Source: Acidimicrobiaceae bacterium (lineage in GTDB: Bacteria; Actinomycetota; Acidimicrobiia; Acidimicrobiales; RAAP-2). From it: a stretch of 34,488 nucleotides of DNA. The translations under genes and the position numbers were made by a program. The stretch covers positions 1 to 34,488 of the forward strand of contig DAHUZK010000004.1 in NCBI GenBank assembly GCA_027306605.1, written 5' to 3'. A model generated the notes under the pieces. It saw only the letters and a program-made list of their open reading frames with translations. It made no database searches and was not told where the DNA came from. Within the stretch, counting starts at the first letter, position 1. The number at the start of each line of letters is the position of its first letter. Of this stretch, positions 1-8,256 are shown piece by piece.

Positions 1-2
1 AG

Positions 3-440
3 CGGCTCGGCCCCGTGCGCTCCAATGTTCCGCTGCGGCCGCAGTGGCACGCCGATCCCGCACGTGCGGTGCCCGCGCACGTGGTGATCGACTTCGGTGA
101 CGACGAGCTGACAGCCGGCCGGGCCCATCCCATGATCGACCAGTCCCTGCGGCTGGATCGGCTCGCGGCAGCGGCGGCCGATCCGGACACCGGGGTGATC
201 CTGCTCGACGTCGTGCTCGGCCATGCCGCGCATCCCGACCCGGCCGCCGAGCTTGGCCCTGCGATCGCCGCCGCCACCGGCATGGGCGTGCCGGTCGTCG
301 TGTCGCTGATCGGGGCGGCCGCCGATCTGCAGGACCCGGCCAGGCAGGCGCGGGTGCTGTTGTCGGCAGGAGCGCGCGTGTTCGCGTCGAACGCGCAGGC
401 CGCCCGCTATGCCTGCGGCCTCGTGGGAGGGTCGCGATGA
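3..440 (+). CDS. fdrA: FdrA-like acyl-CoA synthetase family protein, C-terminal part (5' end off window)
   Basis: The reading frame is open from the left edge, so only about the last 145 residues are present. The text resembles the C-terminal half of FdrA, a protein related to the succinyl-CoA synthetase alpha chain. Visible marks are VRSNVPL, then FGDDELTAGRAHPMID, then a hydrophobic strand followed by LGHAAHPDPA, where a family histidine would sit. The frame ends in an ATGA overlap with the next gene, so the two are probably translationally coupled. In E. coli fdrA and ylbE lie together in the allantoin/oxamate cluster, where they are linked to oxamate transcarbamylase activity. That role here is an inference from the pair. 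The usual third partner (ylbF) and carbamate kinase are not found downstream and could be upstream of the window. Confidence 0.8.
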   Translation, partial: RLGPVRSNVPLRPQWHADPARAVPAHVVIDFGDDELTAGRAHPMIDQSLRLDRLAAAAADPDTGVILLDVVLGHAAHPDPAAELGPAIAAATGMGVPVVVSLIGAAADLQDPARQARVLLSAGARVFASNAQAARYACGLVGGSR

Positions 441-1837
441 CAGACCTGCTGCGGCGCGAGCCGCACATCATCAGCGCCGGGCTCGGACTGCTTGCCGACG
501 CCGCGACCGCGCAGGCGGCGCGGGTGAGCCGGGTGGACTGGGCACCGCCACTGCCCGGTGTCGAGGCCGCCCTGGCGAGTGTGGTGGCCGACCCCAGGCG
601 CGGCGCAGCGAACCGGCTCGCTGTCGAGCGGATGCTGGCCGCCAGGGCCCTGCTTGTCGACGTGCTGCCGGCCAGCCAGGCACTCGGGCTCACAGCCGGG
701 GAGTTCCTGCACGCTGGCCCGCCGGTGACCTGGGACCTGGCGTCCGGCCCGCTGCGCGGCGCCATCATGGGCGCGGCTGCGCTTGAGGGCCTGGTGACCG
801 ACCCGGAAGCGGCAGGCGCGCTGGCCGAACGTGGCTCGATCACGCTCGAGCCGTGTCACTCCCGCAGTGCCGTCGGACCGATGGCCGGCGTCGTGTCGCC
901 ATCCATGTGGGTGTTCGCTGTCGAGGATCCGGCCACCGGGCACCGGACGTACTGCTCGCTGAACGAGGGCCTGGGCACGGTACTGCGCTACGGCGCGTAC
1001 TCGCCCGAGGTGATCGGCAGGCTGCGCTGGATGTCGGCGGTACTCGGCCCGCTGCTCCAGGCAGCCGTGCGCAGCCACGGACCAGTCGATGTGACAGCGA
1101 TCCTCGCGCAGATGGTGCAGATGGGCGACGAGGCACACAACCGCAACAGGACCGGCACCCTGATGCTGCTGCGCGACCTGCTCCCGTCCATGGTCACCAG
1201 CCCGTTCCGATCATCGCAGGTGGCGGATGCGGCGGCGTTCATCGGCGGAAACGATCACTTCTTCCTCAACCTGGCGATGCCGGCGTGCAAGCTCGCGATG
1301 GACGCGGCACGGGACATTCCCGGCGCCACCGTGGTCGTGGCGATGGCCAGGAACGGCACAGACTTCGGCATCCAGGTGTCCGGCACGGGCACTCAGTGGT
1401 TCACCGGGCCGGCGCTGACACCGCAGGGCTTGTTCCTCGGCGGGTACGGGCAGCAGGATGCCAGCCCCGACATCGGTGACTCGGCGATCACGGAGACGGC
1501 AGGGCTCGGCGGCTTCGCGATGGCGGCGGCGCCGGCGATCGCGCGGCTGGTCGGCGGCAGCGCCGCGAGCGCGCTGGCCACGACGCAGCGGATGTATGAG
1601 ATCACCCTGGCCGAGCATCCGCTGTTCGTCATCCCGGCGCTTGACTTCCGCGGCGTGCCGGCCGGGATCGACGTGACCCTGGTGGCCAGGACCGGCATCC
1701 TGCCCCAGATCAACACCGGCATTGCGGGTAGATTGGCCGGAACGGGCCAGGTCGGAGCCGGACTTGTCACGCCGCCGGCGGAGGCATTCTCGGCTGCGCT
1801 GAGCGCCCTGGCGAATTCGGTGCCAGCCCGCCGATGA
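437..1837 (+). CDS. YlbE-like DUF1116 family protein
   Basis: This 466-residue protein has the hallmarks of the DUF1116/YlbE family: a VDWAPP segment near residue 35, a GDEAHNRN segment in the middle, FFLNLAMPACKLAMDAA, and ARNGTDFGIQVSG followed by a glycine-rich stretch. E. coli YlbE is of similar size. Family members travel with FdrA and are implicated in transfer of carbamoyl groups (oxamate carbamoyltransferase), a cytoplasmic step in purine/allantoin nitrogen recovery. The start ATG overlaps the fdrA stop (ATGA), which fixes the start and implies a heteromeric product. The gene after it is unrelated to that pathway, so this is either the end of the module or a reduced version. Family assignment is firm; the exact reaction is inferred. 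Confidence 0.8.
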   Translation: MTDLLRREPHIISAGLGLLADAATAQAARVSRVDWAPPLPGVEAALASVVADPRRGAANRLAVERMLAARALLVDVLPASQALGLTAGEFLHAGPPVTWDLASGPLRGAIMGAAALEGLVTDPEAAGALAERGSITLEPCHSRSAVGPMAGVVSPSMWVFAVEDPATGHRTYCSLNEGLGTVLRYGAYSPEVIGRLRWMSAVLGPLLQAAVRSHGPVDVTAILAQMVQMGDEAHNRNRTGTLMLLRDLLPSMVTSPFRSSQVADAAAFIGGNDHFFLNLAMPACKLAMDAARDIPGATVVVAMARNGTDFGIQVSGTGTQWFTGPALTPQGLFLGGYGQQDASPDIGDSAITETAGLGGFAMAAAPAIARLVGGSAASALATTQRMYEITLAEHPLFVIPALDFRGVPAGIDVTLVARTGILPQINTGIAGRLAGTGQVGAGLVTPPAEAFSAALSALANSVPARR

Positions 1838-1904
1838 ACTTTCCCCCTCCTGAACGTCAGACCGACGTGGCAGGCTGTCAGGCGCAGAGGGAAAGGGACA
1901 GCAG

Positions 1905-3020
1905 ATGACCGGTGTACGAGTACTGGTGGGTACGCGCAAGGGCGCGTTCGTGCTCACGTCCGACGGCATGCGGGACGCCTGGGATGTCAGCGGCCCGTTC
2001 TTCTCCGGCTGGGAGGTGTATCACCTCAAGGGCTCGCCTGCCGATCCGGGCCGGCTGTATGCGTCGCAGAGCAGCAGCTGGTCGGGTCAGGTCATTCAGC
2101 GCTCCGATGACGGCGGCGCGAGCTGGCAGCCGGTCGGCAACACGTTCAGCTACGCCGGAGTGCCTGGCACCCATCAGTGGTACGACGGCACCCCGCACCC
2201 CTGGGAGTTCGCCCGAGTCTGGCACCTGGAGCCGGCGCTTGACGACCCGGACACGGTGTACGCCGGCGTCGAGGACGCGGCTCTGTTCAAGTCGACGGAC
2301 GCCGGGCTCACCTGGAGCGAGCTGGCCGGCCTGCGCGGGCACGGCAGCGGGTCGTCGTGGCAGCCGGGTGCGGGCGGAATGTGCCTGCACACGATCGTCC
2401 TGGACCCGTCGCTGCCCGAGCGGATGTTCGCGGCCATCTCGGCGGCGGGCGCGTTCAGGTCCGACGACGCTGGCCAGACCTGGCGCCCGGTGAACCGTGG
2501 CCTGCAGTCGCAGGGCATTCCGGACTCCGATGCCGAGGTCGGCCATTGCGTGCACCGGATCGCGATGCACCCGGACCGCCCGTCTGTGCTCTTCATGCAG
2601 AAGCACTGGGATGTCATGCGCAGCGATGACGCGGGCGAGTCCTGGCACGAGATCAGCGGCAACCTCCCGACGGACTTCGGCTTCCCGATCGACGTGCACG
2701 CGCACGAGCCGGAGACGATCTACGTCGTGCCGATCACCAGTGACTCCCTGCATTACCCGCCCGAGGGCAAGCTGCGCGTGTATCGCAGCCGCACCGGCGG
2801 GGACGAGTGGCAAGCACTCGGGACGGGCCTTCCGGCGTCCGATTGCTACATCAACGTCCTGCGCGAGGCGATGGCCGTCGACGGGCTCCAAGACTGCGGG
2901 ATCTACTTCGGCACGACCGGGGGGCAGGTCTACGGCTCGGCCGACAGCGGAGACACCTGGGAGCCGCTCGTGCGGGACCTCCCGCGCGTGCTGTCGGTGG
3001 AGGTCCAGACCCTTCCATGA
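1905..3020 (+). CDS. Asp-box (BNR/sialidase-like) beta-propeller protein
   Basis: The 371-residue protein carries six Asp-box motifs of the SxDxGxxW type: SDDGGASW (about 67-74), STDAGLTW (130-137), SDDAGQTW (186-193), SDDAGESW (240-247), SRTGGDEW (295-302) and SADSGDTW (345-352). Their spacing suggests a single six- or seven-bladed propeller. It starts [14 protein letters not shown] with no signal peptide, so it is predicted to be cytoplasmic, unlike secreted sialidases. The catalytic Arg triad of true sialidases is not evident, and an enzymatic role should not be assumed. The start has a purine-rich SD (AGGGAAAGGGACAGC). The stop overlaps the start of a MoaD/ThiS-like gene, so the two are probably made together, which hints that the propeller is a partner or target of the ubiquitin-like protein. 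Confidence 0.85.
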   Translation: MTGVRVLVGTRKGAFVLTSDGMRDAWDVSGPFFSGWEVYHLKGSPADPGRLYASQSSSWSGQVIQRSDDGGASWQPVGNTFSYAGVPGTHQWYDGTPHPWEFARVWHLEPALDDPDTVYAGVEDAALFKSTDAGLTWSELAGLRGHGSGSSWQPGAGGMCLHTIVLDPSLPERMFAAISAAGAFRSDDAGQTWRPVNRGLQSQGIPDSDAEVGHCVHRIAMHPDRPSVLFMQKHWDVMRSDDAGESWHEISGNLPTDFGFPIDVHAHEPETIYVVPITSDSLHYPPEGKLRVYRSRTGGDEWQALGTGLPASDCYINVLREAMAVDGLQDCGIYFGTTGGQVYGSADSGDTWEPLVRDLPRVLSVEVQTLP

Positions 3021-3313
3021 TCCGGGTCGTCCTCCCCCAGCACCTGCGCACCCTCGCTGGGACCGGCAAGGAGATCAGGCTCGAGGTGGACGGCGAACCG
3101 ACGCAACGGCTGGTGCTCGACACGCTGGAGAGCGCCTATCCGGTGCTCAAGGGGACGATCCGCGACGCCGCGACCAAGCGCCGCCGACCCTTCGTGCGCT
3201 TCTTCGCCTGCGAGGAGGACCTCTCCCACTGCTCGCCGGACGAGCCGCTGCCGGGCCCCGTCGTCCGGGGCACCGAACCCCTCTTCGTCGTCGGAGCGAT
3301 GGCGGGCGGATAA
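3017..3313 (+). CDS. MoaD/ThiS-family ubiquitin-like protein with C-terminal GG
   Basis: This 98-residue protein starts in an ATGA overlap with the propeller gene. It reads like a beta-grasp MoaD/ThiS protein: an N-terminal strand [14 protein letters not shown], a helix [17 protein letters not shown], a strand [12 protein letters not shown], and a terminus ending [10 protein letters not shown]-terminal GG is the adenylation and thiocarboxylation site in this family. Such proteins donate sulfur in molybdopterin, thiamine or cysteine synthesis, or act as protein modifiers. No E1-like adenylyltransferase, MoaE, ThiG or CysM homologue is in the window, so the pathway cannot be told. The fixed pairing with a BNR propeller argues for a role with that partner. 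Confidence 0.85.
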   Translation: MIRVVLPQHLRTLAGTGKEIRLEVDGEPTQRLVLDTLESAYPVLKGTIRDAATKRRRPFVRFFACEEDLSHCSPDEPLPGPVVRGTEPLFVVGAMAGG

Positions 3314-3398
3314 GGGTCACGACCGTCCGAGGACACCGGGGAGCAAGTCGCCCACGACCCGGCGGGCCCGCCCCGGCGTGTCGGTACGGAGGACGGGA

Positions 3399-3725
3399 CT
3401 ACTCGCCGGGGCCGGCGGTGAGGGCCACCTCGTAGCTCCACAACTCGCTGTGGACCGCGACGGGCGGCCTTTGCTCGCCATCGCCGCCCGCACCCCGGTG
3501 TCCGTGGGCGAAGGCGGGGGACGCCACCCACGCCTGGAACGCCTCCTCGTCCCGCCACCGGGTGACCACGAGCCAGGTGCCCCGTCCATCGGTGGGACGG
3601 AGCAATTCGAAGCCCTCGAATCCATCGGCCTGGTCGACGGCGCCGGCCCTGGCGGCGAAGCGACGCGCCAGCTCATCGCTCCCTTGGTCGGGGACGGTGA
3701 TGGCGTTGATACGGATGACGGTCAT
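3399..3725 (-). CDS. mhuD: MhuD-like heme-degrading monooxygenase (ABM fold)
   Basis: The product is 108 residues and matches, from memory, the mycobacterial heme oxygenase MhuD through most of its length: VIRINAITVP at the start, FEGFELLRPTDGRGTWLVVTRW in the middle, then EAFQAWVASPAF. Asn7 and Trp66, which contribute to heme ruffling and catalysis in MhuD, fall at the same numbers here. The heme-ligand histidine of MhuD (His75) is shifted to HGH at 74-76, so His74 or His76 would have to serve. MhuD-type enzymes open the porphyrin ring and release iron in the cytoplasm. I chose the ATG at 3725 because the conserved domain begins there and a G-rich SD precedes it; the longer in-frame extension is low-complexity. 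A perfect 14-bp palindrome lies about 50 bp upstream. Confidence 0.8.
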   Translation of the reverse strand: MTVIRINAITVPDQGSDELARRFAARAGAVDQADGFEGFELLRPTDGRGTWLVVTRWRDEEAFQAWVASPAFAHGHRGAGGDGEQRPPVAVHSELWSYEVALTAGPGE

Positions 3726-4165
3726 GCCCCCATCATTGCCAGTGGAACGCCCCCACGCCCGCCCCGTCGGCTCGGCCTCACCCGGGTGAGCGTTCCTCGG
3801 TGCATGGGGCCGCCACCGGCTCACGGGGCCCGCCCCCGGGGTCGCCTCGCTGGAGCTGAGCGCAGGTGCGCCCGTTGGGGCGAACGGTGCGGCGGCCCCA
3901 CCGAGCCGCTCGCGGGCCCGAGGCGTGGTGCGACCGCCCACGGCCCTTCGGTGACCTCACCCCCGCCGGATCCGATCCACGAAACCCCGATGGCGGACTC
4001 CTAGCATCGACGCGACGTGACGAGCTGGGAGAACGGAGCGCTTGGTGCGGCGCCCGTGCCCTCGGCAACGCCCGTCGGGCGGGAGGTGGGTCCAGAATCC
4101 GCCCGGCGCCTGCAGGTCGATCGAGGGACGAAGCTGACGATTCGAGACGATTGGGAGAAGTAGCG
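3726..4165. other. Divergent intergenic region between heme oxygenase and membrane protein genes
   Basis: This 440-bp stretch separates two divergent genes and shows no convincing coding frame; the in-frame upstream extension of the + gene is arginine- and proline-rich noise. It holds the perfect palindrome listed separately and a 9-bp inverted repeat, GGGGCCGCC at 3806-3814 against GGCGGCCCC at 3891-3899. The latter may be chance in such GC-rich sequence. No recognisable sigma-70 promoter stands out. Confidence 0.5.
3777..3790. promoter_or_regulatory. Perfect 14-bp palindrome, candidate operator
   Basis: CTCACCCGGGTGAG is its own reverse complement. It sits about 50 bp upstream of the MhuD-like start codon (3725, - strand), where a repressor or activator would act. 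The regulator is unknown; a Fur-family gene lies at 8.3 kb, but this GC-rich palindrome does not resemble a classical AT-rich Fur box. Confidence 0.4.
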
Positions 4166-5335
4166 ATGGCCTCGGCGACGAGGGCGCTGTCGGCCCCGGG
4201 GTTCCTTAGCTGGCGCCACGAGCGTTGGCCACGTACCGCCTGGGCCCGGTGGGCGGCGCGGCTCTGGCTGGCCGCACCCTTCGTCGTGCTGGCCGACCTC
4301 GCGGATCATGCCTACGGCGCCTCGGCCGCGAACCTGAGCCTCCGGAGCCGGGCCGCCTCGCTGCAGTGGGCGTCGGGCCGGCTGGGCTGGGTGGCTCACG
4401 CCTTCCCGCCGATCCCTCTCGCCATCGCCCGGGTCGTGCCCGGTGGTGCCGAAGGGCTCGCGATCGCCGGCGCGTTGTGCAGCGGGATCCTCATCCAGCT
4501 CACCATCGAGCGGGCCATCCTGCGCTCGGTGCCGATGGTCACCGCGATCGTGCTCACGGCGGCCATCGCCGGCACGCCGGTGTTCTGGTACCTCGCCACC
4601 GGGAGCTTCGCGACGTTCCTCGCGCTCAGCCTCCTGTCGATGGCACTGACGGGCCTTCTCGACTTCACCTTCAACCGTTCGACCGAGAGCGGGTTCATCG
4701 CCGGGATCGGCTTCGGGCTGGCGACACTCTGCGACCTCTCGGCGGTGCCGTTCGCGCTGGCCGGCGCCTTGGCAGCGTTCTTCGTCACCCCCCAGGCCCG
4801 GGCGGTCCGTGAGGTCGCTCGCCGTCGGGCCGCCGCGGCGGTGGTGCTCTTCCCGACCGCGGCGTCGCTCGCCGGGTGGTCGTTCCTGCAGTGGCGCTTC
4901 AGCGGGAGTTGGACGGCGAGCTTCACCCGGGCCGACCCCTCGCTCTTCGAGTTCCCCGGGGGGGCCTGGGCCTCGCTCGTGCATGCGATCGACTCGGTCG
5001 GCACGGACCTCGCATACGCACCGGTCCTGGTCGTCGCTGCCGTCCTTCTCCTGGTGCGGCGCCCCGCTTCCATCGTCCCGTGCGTCGCCTTCGTCGGCTG
5101 CATCGCAGCCGACCTGTGGTTGGGGGCCACACTCTCGGGAGCCGCTGTCGTGGTCCTGCTCGCCGTCGTCGGCCTGGCGATGCTCCCGGGGCGCCTCACC
5201 GTGGTCGAGCAGGCGCTGCTCTGGGTCTGCGTTGGGGCTCAGGTGGCGATGTCGTTCGGCGACCTCCACCACGGCCTCGGACCCGTCGCGGACTGGTTCC
5301 ATCACCTGACGCGCAACGGCCTCTTCGGCCATTGA
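4166..5335 (+). CDS. Polytopic membrane protein, function unknown
   Basis: The 389-residue product has about nine to ten hydrophobic segments, for example around 30-45 (LWLAAPFVVLADLA), 90-110, 120-160 (two adjacent), 175-205, 220-240, 275-290 and three more near the C-terminus. An Arg-rich N-terminus (SWRHERWPRTAWARWAARLW) suggests a cytoplasmic start. The general architecture recalls GT-C glycosyltransferase-like or dolichyl-phosphate-mannose transferase-like membrane proteins, but I see no catalytic motif and do not assign a function. The start ATG at 4166 is preceded by GGGAGAAG at good spacing, which favours it over longer in-frame options. It stands alone, with a terminator-like hairpin directly after the stop. 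Confidence 0.75.
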   Translation: MASATRALSAPGFLSWRHERWPRTAWARWAARLWLAAPFVVLADLADHAYGASAANLSLRSRAASLQWASGRLGWVAHAFPPIPLAIARVVPGGAEGLAIAGALCSGILIQLTIERAILRSVPMVTAIVLTAAIAGTPVFWYLATGSFATFLALSLLSMALTGLLDFTFNRSTESGFIAGIGFGLATLCDLSAVPFALAGALAAFFVTPQARAVREVARRRAAAAVVLFPTAASLAGWSFLQWRFSGSWTASFTRADPSLFEFPGGAWASLVHAIDSVGTDLAYAPVLVVAAVLLLVRRPASIVPCVAFVGCIAADLWLGATLSGAAVVVLLAVVGLAMLPGRLTVVEQALLWVCVGAQVAMSFGDLHHGLGPVADWFHHLTRNGLFGH

Positions 5336-5356
5336 CCCGGGCGCCCTGGGCCCGGG
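5336..5356. terminator. Hairpin between convergent genes, probable bidirectional terminator
   Basis: CCCGGGC (5336-5342) and GCCCGGG (5350-5356) form a perfect 7-bp stem with a 7-nt loop. It starts at the base after the membrane-protein stop and ends just before the stop of the convergent acyl-CoA dehydrogenase. There is no U-tract, which is common for GC-rich actinobacterial terminators. Confidence 0.6.
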
Positions 5357-5363
5357 GAACCAG

Positions 5364-6689
5364 CTAGGCGTTCTTCGGCAGTTCGGAGAACTTCGCGGTG
5401 CGGTCGTTGTTCGGCTCCTTGGGGAGACCGAGCACCCGCTCGCCGATGATGTTTCGCTGGATCTGGTCGGTGCCCCCGTAGATGGGCGGCGCCTGGGCGT
5501 AGAGGGCCATTCCGGTCACCGCCGAGACGAGCCCGGAGTCCGGGAGGTCCTGGAGGGGGGCCGCCTGCTCGGCGTCGTAGGCATGGAGGGTGCCGGCCGG
5601 CCCGGCGATCGCCATGCCGAGGTCCCGGGAGAGGCGCATCATGTCGCTCATCGTCAGCTTGGCGATGTTGGGGAGCCCGGGGATGTCACGCCCCGACGCC
5701 CGGGCCGCCTTCAGGCGCTCGGTGTTGAACCTTCCCAGCTCGCCGAGCGTGTGGAGCTTGGCCAGTCCCTGGCGGATGACCGGGTCCTTATCCTTGCCGT
5801 TCTCCCGGGCGAGCGCGATCAGCATGGTGGTGCCCATCGGCTGGAGGATGGCCTCCTCGCCGCCGCCGCGGGGCCGACGGCTGCCGACGAAGTCCCCGGC
5901 ACGGTGGCCGAGGTGGCCGGCGATGGTGCCGGGCATCGCCGACGTCCCGCCGGCGCCGCCGCCACCCGCTCCGAGACCCGATCGCTCGAACGCGAGCGTC
6001 GTGTTGGCGACGGCCCATCCGTTATTGACGTCGCCGATGACGTCGTAGGCGGGCACCCGGGCGTCGGTGATGAACACCTCGTTGAACAGCGCGTTCCCGG
6101 TCATTTCGCGCAGCGGTCGCACCTCGACGCCGGGCTGGTGCATGTCGAGGGCCATCCACGAGATGCCCTGGTGCTTGGGGACCTCGGGATCGGTCCGGGC
6201 GAGGAGCATTCCCATGTCTGCCGCCTGCCCGAGCGACGTCCAGACCTTCTGGCCGTTGATGATCCACTCCTCGCCGTCCTTGAACGCCCGCGTCGACAGC
6301 CCGGCCAGGTCGGATCCGGCGCCCGGTTCGCTGAAGAGCTGGCACCATCCCGCCTGACCGGTGACGATGTCACGGACGAACCGGTCGATCTGGTCCTGGG
6401 TGCCGTGCGTGGCGATGGTCGGGGCGGCGAGAAGGAGGCCGAGCCCCCCCGGGGGCCCGAGCGCCCCGAAGGAGGCGATCTCCCGGGAGACAGCGAGGGC
6501 GTCGGAGCGGGAGAGCTCGCGCCCGTAGGCGTGCTTGGGCAGCGTCGGTGACGCCCAACCGGCCAGCCCGAGCCGCTCCCACCACTCGGCCACGGTCAGA
6601 TCGGGATCCCAGTTGTCCCGGAGCCAGTCCCGGATCTCCTCGACGATCTCGGCCGAGGTCCGCTGCTGTGGGTCTTCGAGCTTGGTCAT
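5364..6689 (-). CDS. Acyl-CoA dehydrogenase (FadE-like)
   Basis: The 441-residue protein has the flavin-site motifs of the family: WCQLFSEPGAGSDLAGL (about 115-131) and WIINGQKVWTS (142-152), with IYGGTDQIQRNIIGERVLG near the C-terminus (403-421). It would introduce a trans-2,3 double bond into an acyl-CoA using FAD. In classical short/medium-chain enzymes the catalytic base is the Glu of YEGT; here that motif reads YGGT (404-407). A Glu in LAFER (235) is positioned like the base of isovaleryl- and long-chain enzymes, so the reaction is probably kept with a relocated base. A Gly-rich insertion follows (about 238-280). The ATG at 6689 was chosen because it has an AAGGGG SD and the conserved fold starts soon after; the upstream extension is Arg/Pro-rich. 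Confidence 0.88.
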   Translation of the reverse strand: MTKLEDPQQRTSAEIVEEIRDWLRDNWDPDLTVAEWWERLGLAGWASPTLPKHAYGRELSRSDALAVSREIASFGALGPPGGLGLLLAAPTIATHGTQDQIDRFVRDIVTGQAGWCQLFSEPGAGSDLAGLSTRAFKDGEEWIINGQKVWTSLGQAADMGMLLARTDPEVPKHQGISWMALDMHQPGVEVRPLREMTGNALFNEVFITDARVPAYDVIGDVNNGWAVANTTLAFERSGLGAGGGGAGGTSAMPGTIAGHLGHRAGDFVGSRRPRGGGEEAILQPMGTTMLIALARENGKDKDPVIRQGLAKLHTLGELGRFNTERLKAARASGRDIPGLPNIAKLTMSDMMRLSRDLGMAIAGPAGTLHAYDAEQAAPLQDLPDSGLVSAVTGMALYAQAPPIYGGTDQIQRNIIGERVLGLPKEPNNDRTAKFSELPKNA

Positions 6690-6913
6690 GGTGCTGCCCC
6701 TTCGGACCGTGCGGGCAGGAAACGGGGGGATGGCCCGCGGGCGTTGCCGCCGGAGGCCCAGCCTACCCAATCGCCCGGTCGCCCATCGCAGCCCGGCTGG
6801 GACCGAACATCCTGCTCAGCAGGGACAAATGGGTCCCCTCGACATCGGGGCCGGTAACGTTTCTACGTGGGAGCGCCCATGCACCGGTGCTAGGCGCTGG
6901 CCGACGGAGGCGG

Positions 6914-7963
6914 GTGTTGGCGCGCATCGCCGACCACCTGGCCGCCCGCCGGACGGGCCACCCGCTACGGGTGGGGGTCGACGGGATCACCGCCGCAGGA
7001 AAGACGACGCTCGCCGACGAGCTGGCGGGAGCGCTCGGCGCGCTGGGCAGGCCCGCCGTGCGGGTGTCGATGGACGGCTTCCATCACCCACGAGCCCGGC
7101 GCTACGTCCGGGGCCGGGAGTCGGCCGAGGGCTACTACCGCGACGCGTACGACCTCGAGTCCTTCGCCAACCTGGTGCTCGTGCCGCTCGGCCCCGACGG
7201 CGACCGCCGGTACGCGGAGGCGATCCTCGACCTCGACCGCGACACACCGGTCGAGGAGTGGGCCGACGCCCGTCCCGACGCAGTGGTCGTCGTCGACGGA
7301 AGCTTCCTCCAAAGAGGCGAGCTGAGGGCCCTCTGGGACGAGGTGGTCTTCGTTGACACTCCCTACGAACTGGCACGGGAGCGCGGCGCAGTGAGGGACG
7401 CCGAACGCTTCGCGGGGATCGACGAGGCGCGGCGCCTCTTCGACACGCGATACCACGCCGCGTCGCACCTTTACGAGGACGAGATCGACCCGCGATCACG
7501 CGCGACGATCGTCGTTACGAACGCGGAACCCGGCGAGCCGTTCGTGCAGCGTATCGGCGGGGCCGAGGACGCCAGGATCGCCCTGTTCGCCTACGGCACG
7601 CTTTGCCAGGCCGAGGTGCAGCTGGCGAGCTTCGGCCGCCTCCTCGAGGGGAGCCCCGACGTCCTCCCGGGCTTCGCCGCCGACTTCGTCTCCATCAGCG
7701 ACCCCGACGTGATCCGGGCCAGCGGTTCGGACCGTCACCCGATCGTCTCGATGACGGGCGCTGCGGGCGATGTCGTCGAGGGGACATGCTTCGCCATCGG
7801 CCCCCACGAGCTGGCGGCCGCCGACCGCTACGAGGTCGACGACTACCGCCGGATCCTCGTCCGGCTCAGCTCGGGGACCGAGGCGTGGGTCTACGTGGCC
7901 GGCGGACGGGGGGCACCCCGGGCTGGTCCGACCGGGGCCTCGGCGACGAGGATGGAGGGATGA
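6914..7963 (+). CDS. Fusion of uridine kinase-like P-loop kinase and gamma-glutamylcyclotransferase-like domain
   Basis: The first 215 residues form a P-loop kinase of the uridine kinase/phosphoribulokinase type: GVDGITAAGKTTLADEL (about 21-37) is the Walker A loop, VSMDGFHHPR (51-60) the substrate-side motif, and VVVVDGSFLQR (124-134) a Walker B-like strand. Residues about 222-330 are a GGCT/AIG2-like domain: ALFAYGTL (223-230) is the signature loop, and DRYEVDDYRRI (304-314) carries the acidic residues expected late in that fold. The two are linked without a break, so this is a real fusion. The first domain probably phosphorylates a nucleoside or similar hydroxyl substrate; the second may cyclise a gamma-glutamyl or related amine. 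Start is uncertain: GTG 6914 has a close GGAGG, TTG 6917 has better spacing, and GTG 6884 is also in frame. The end overlaps the next start (ATGA). Confidence 0.75.
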   Translation: MLARIADHLAARRTGHPLRVGVDGITAAGKTTLADELAGALGALGRPAVRVSMDGFHHPRARRYVRGRESAEGYYRDAYDLESFANLVLVPLGPDGDRRYAEAILDLDRDTPVEEWADARPDAVVVVDGSFLQRGELRALWDEVVFVDTPYELARERGAVRDAERFAGIDEARRLFDTRYHAASHLYEDEIDPRSRATIVVTNAEPGEPFVQRIGGAEDARIALFAYGTLCQAEVQLASFGRLLEGSPDVLPGFAADFVSISDPDVIRASGSDRHPIVSMTGAAGDVVEGTCFAIGPHELAAADRYEVDDYRRILVRLSSGTEAWVYVAGGRGAPRAGPTGASATRMEG

Positions 7964-8256
7964 TCCTCGAGCACGTGGTTCTCGACGTCCGGGCGGGATC
8001 CGCCGAGGCGTTCGAGGCAGCATTCGCCGAAGCCAAGTCGATCATCGGCGGTTCGCCAGGGTTTCGGTCGCTCCGCCTCGAGCGCTGCATCGAGCAGGCC
8101 GACCGCTACGTCCTCCTGGTGGAGTGGGAGTCGGTCGCCGCGCACGAGGAGGGGTTCCGCAAGTCGCCGGCGTTCGAGGAGTGGCGCCGGCTCCTGCACC
8201 ACTTCTATCCGGAGCCTCCCACCGTCCAGCACTTCGAGACGGTCCTCACCCGCTGA
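7960..8256 (+). CDS. ABM-domain protein (antibiotic biosynthesis monooxygenase fold)
   Basis: The 98-residue product reads as one ferredoxin-like ABM domain: MILEHVVLDVRAGSAEAFEAAFAEAKSI, then GFRSLRLERCIEQADRYVLLVEWES and AHEEGFRKSPAFEEWRRLLHHFYPEPP. Proteins of this size and pattern are often dimeric, cofactor-poor oxygenases or heme/quinone-related small enzymes. It lacks the Asn/Trp pair of the MhuD-like protein at 3.4-3.7 kb, so heme breakdown is not implied. The ATG overlaps the stop of the kinase fusion (ATGA) and has GGAGG at 7954-7958, so the pair is one operon. Its stop abuts the stop of the convergent Fur gene with no gap. The substrate cannot be inferred. Confidence 0.8.
   Translation: MILEHVVLDVRAGSAEAFEAAFAEAKSIIGGSPGFRSLRLERCIEQADRYVLLVEWESVAAHEEGFRKSPAFEEWRRLLHHFYPEPPTVQHFETVLTR

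Noticed and set aside
4001..5332. Long open frame antisense to the membrane protein
   Set aside because: Glu/Arg/Gly-rich translation typical of an antisense shadow in GC-rich DNA; the + strand product has clear membrane segments.
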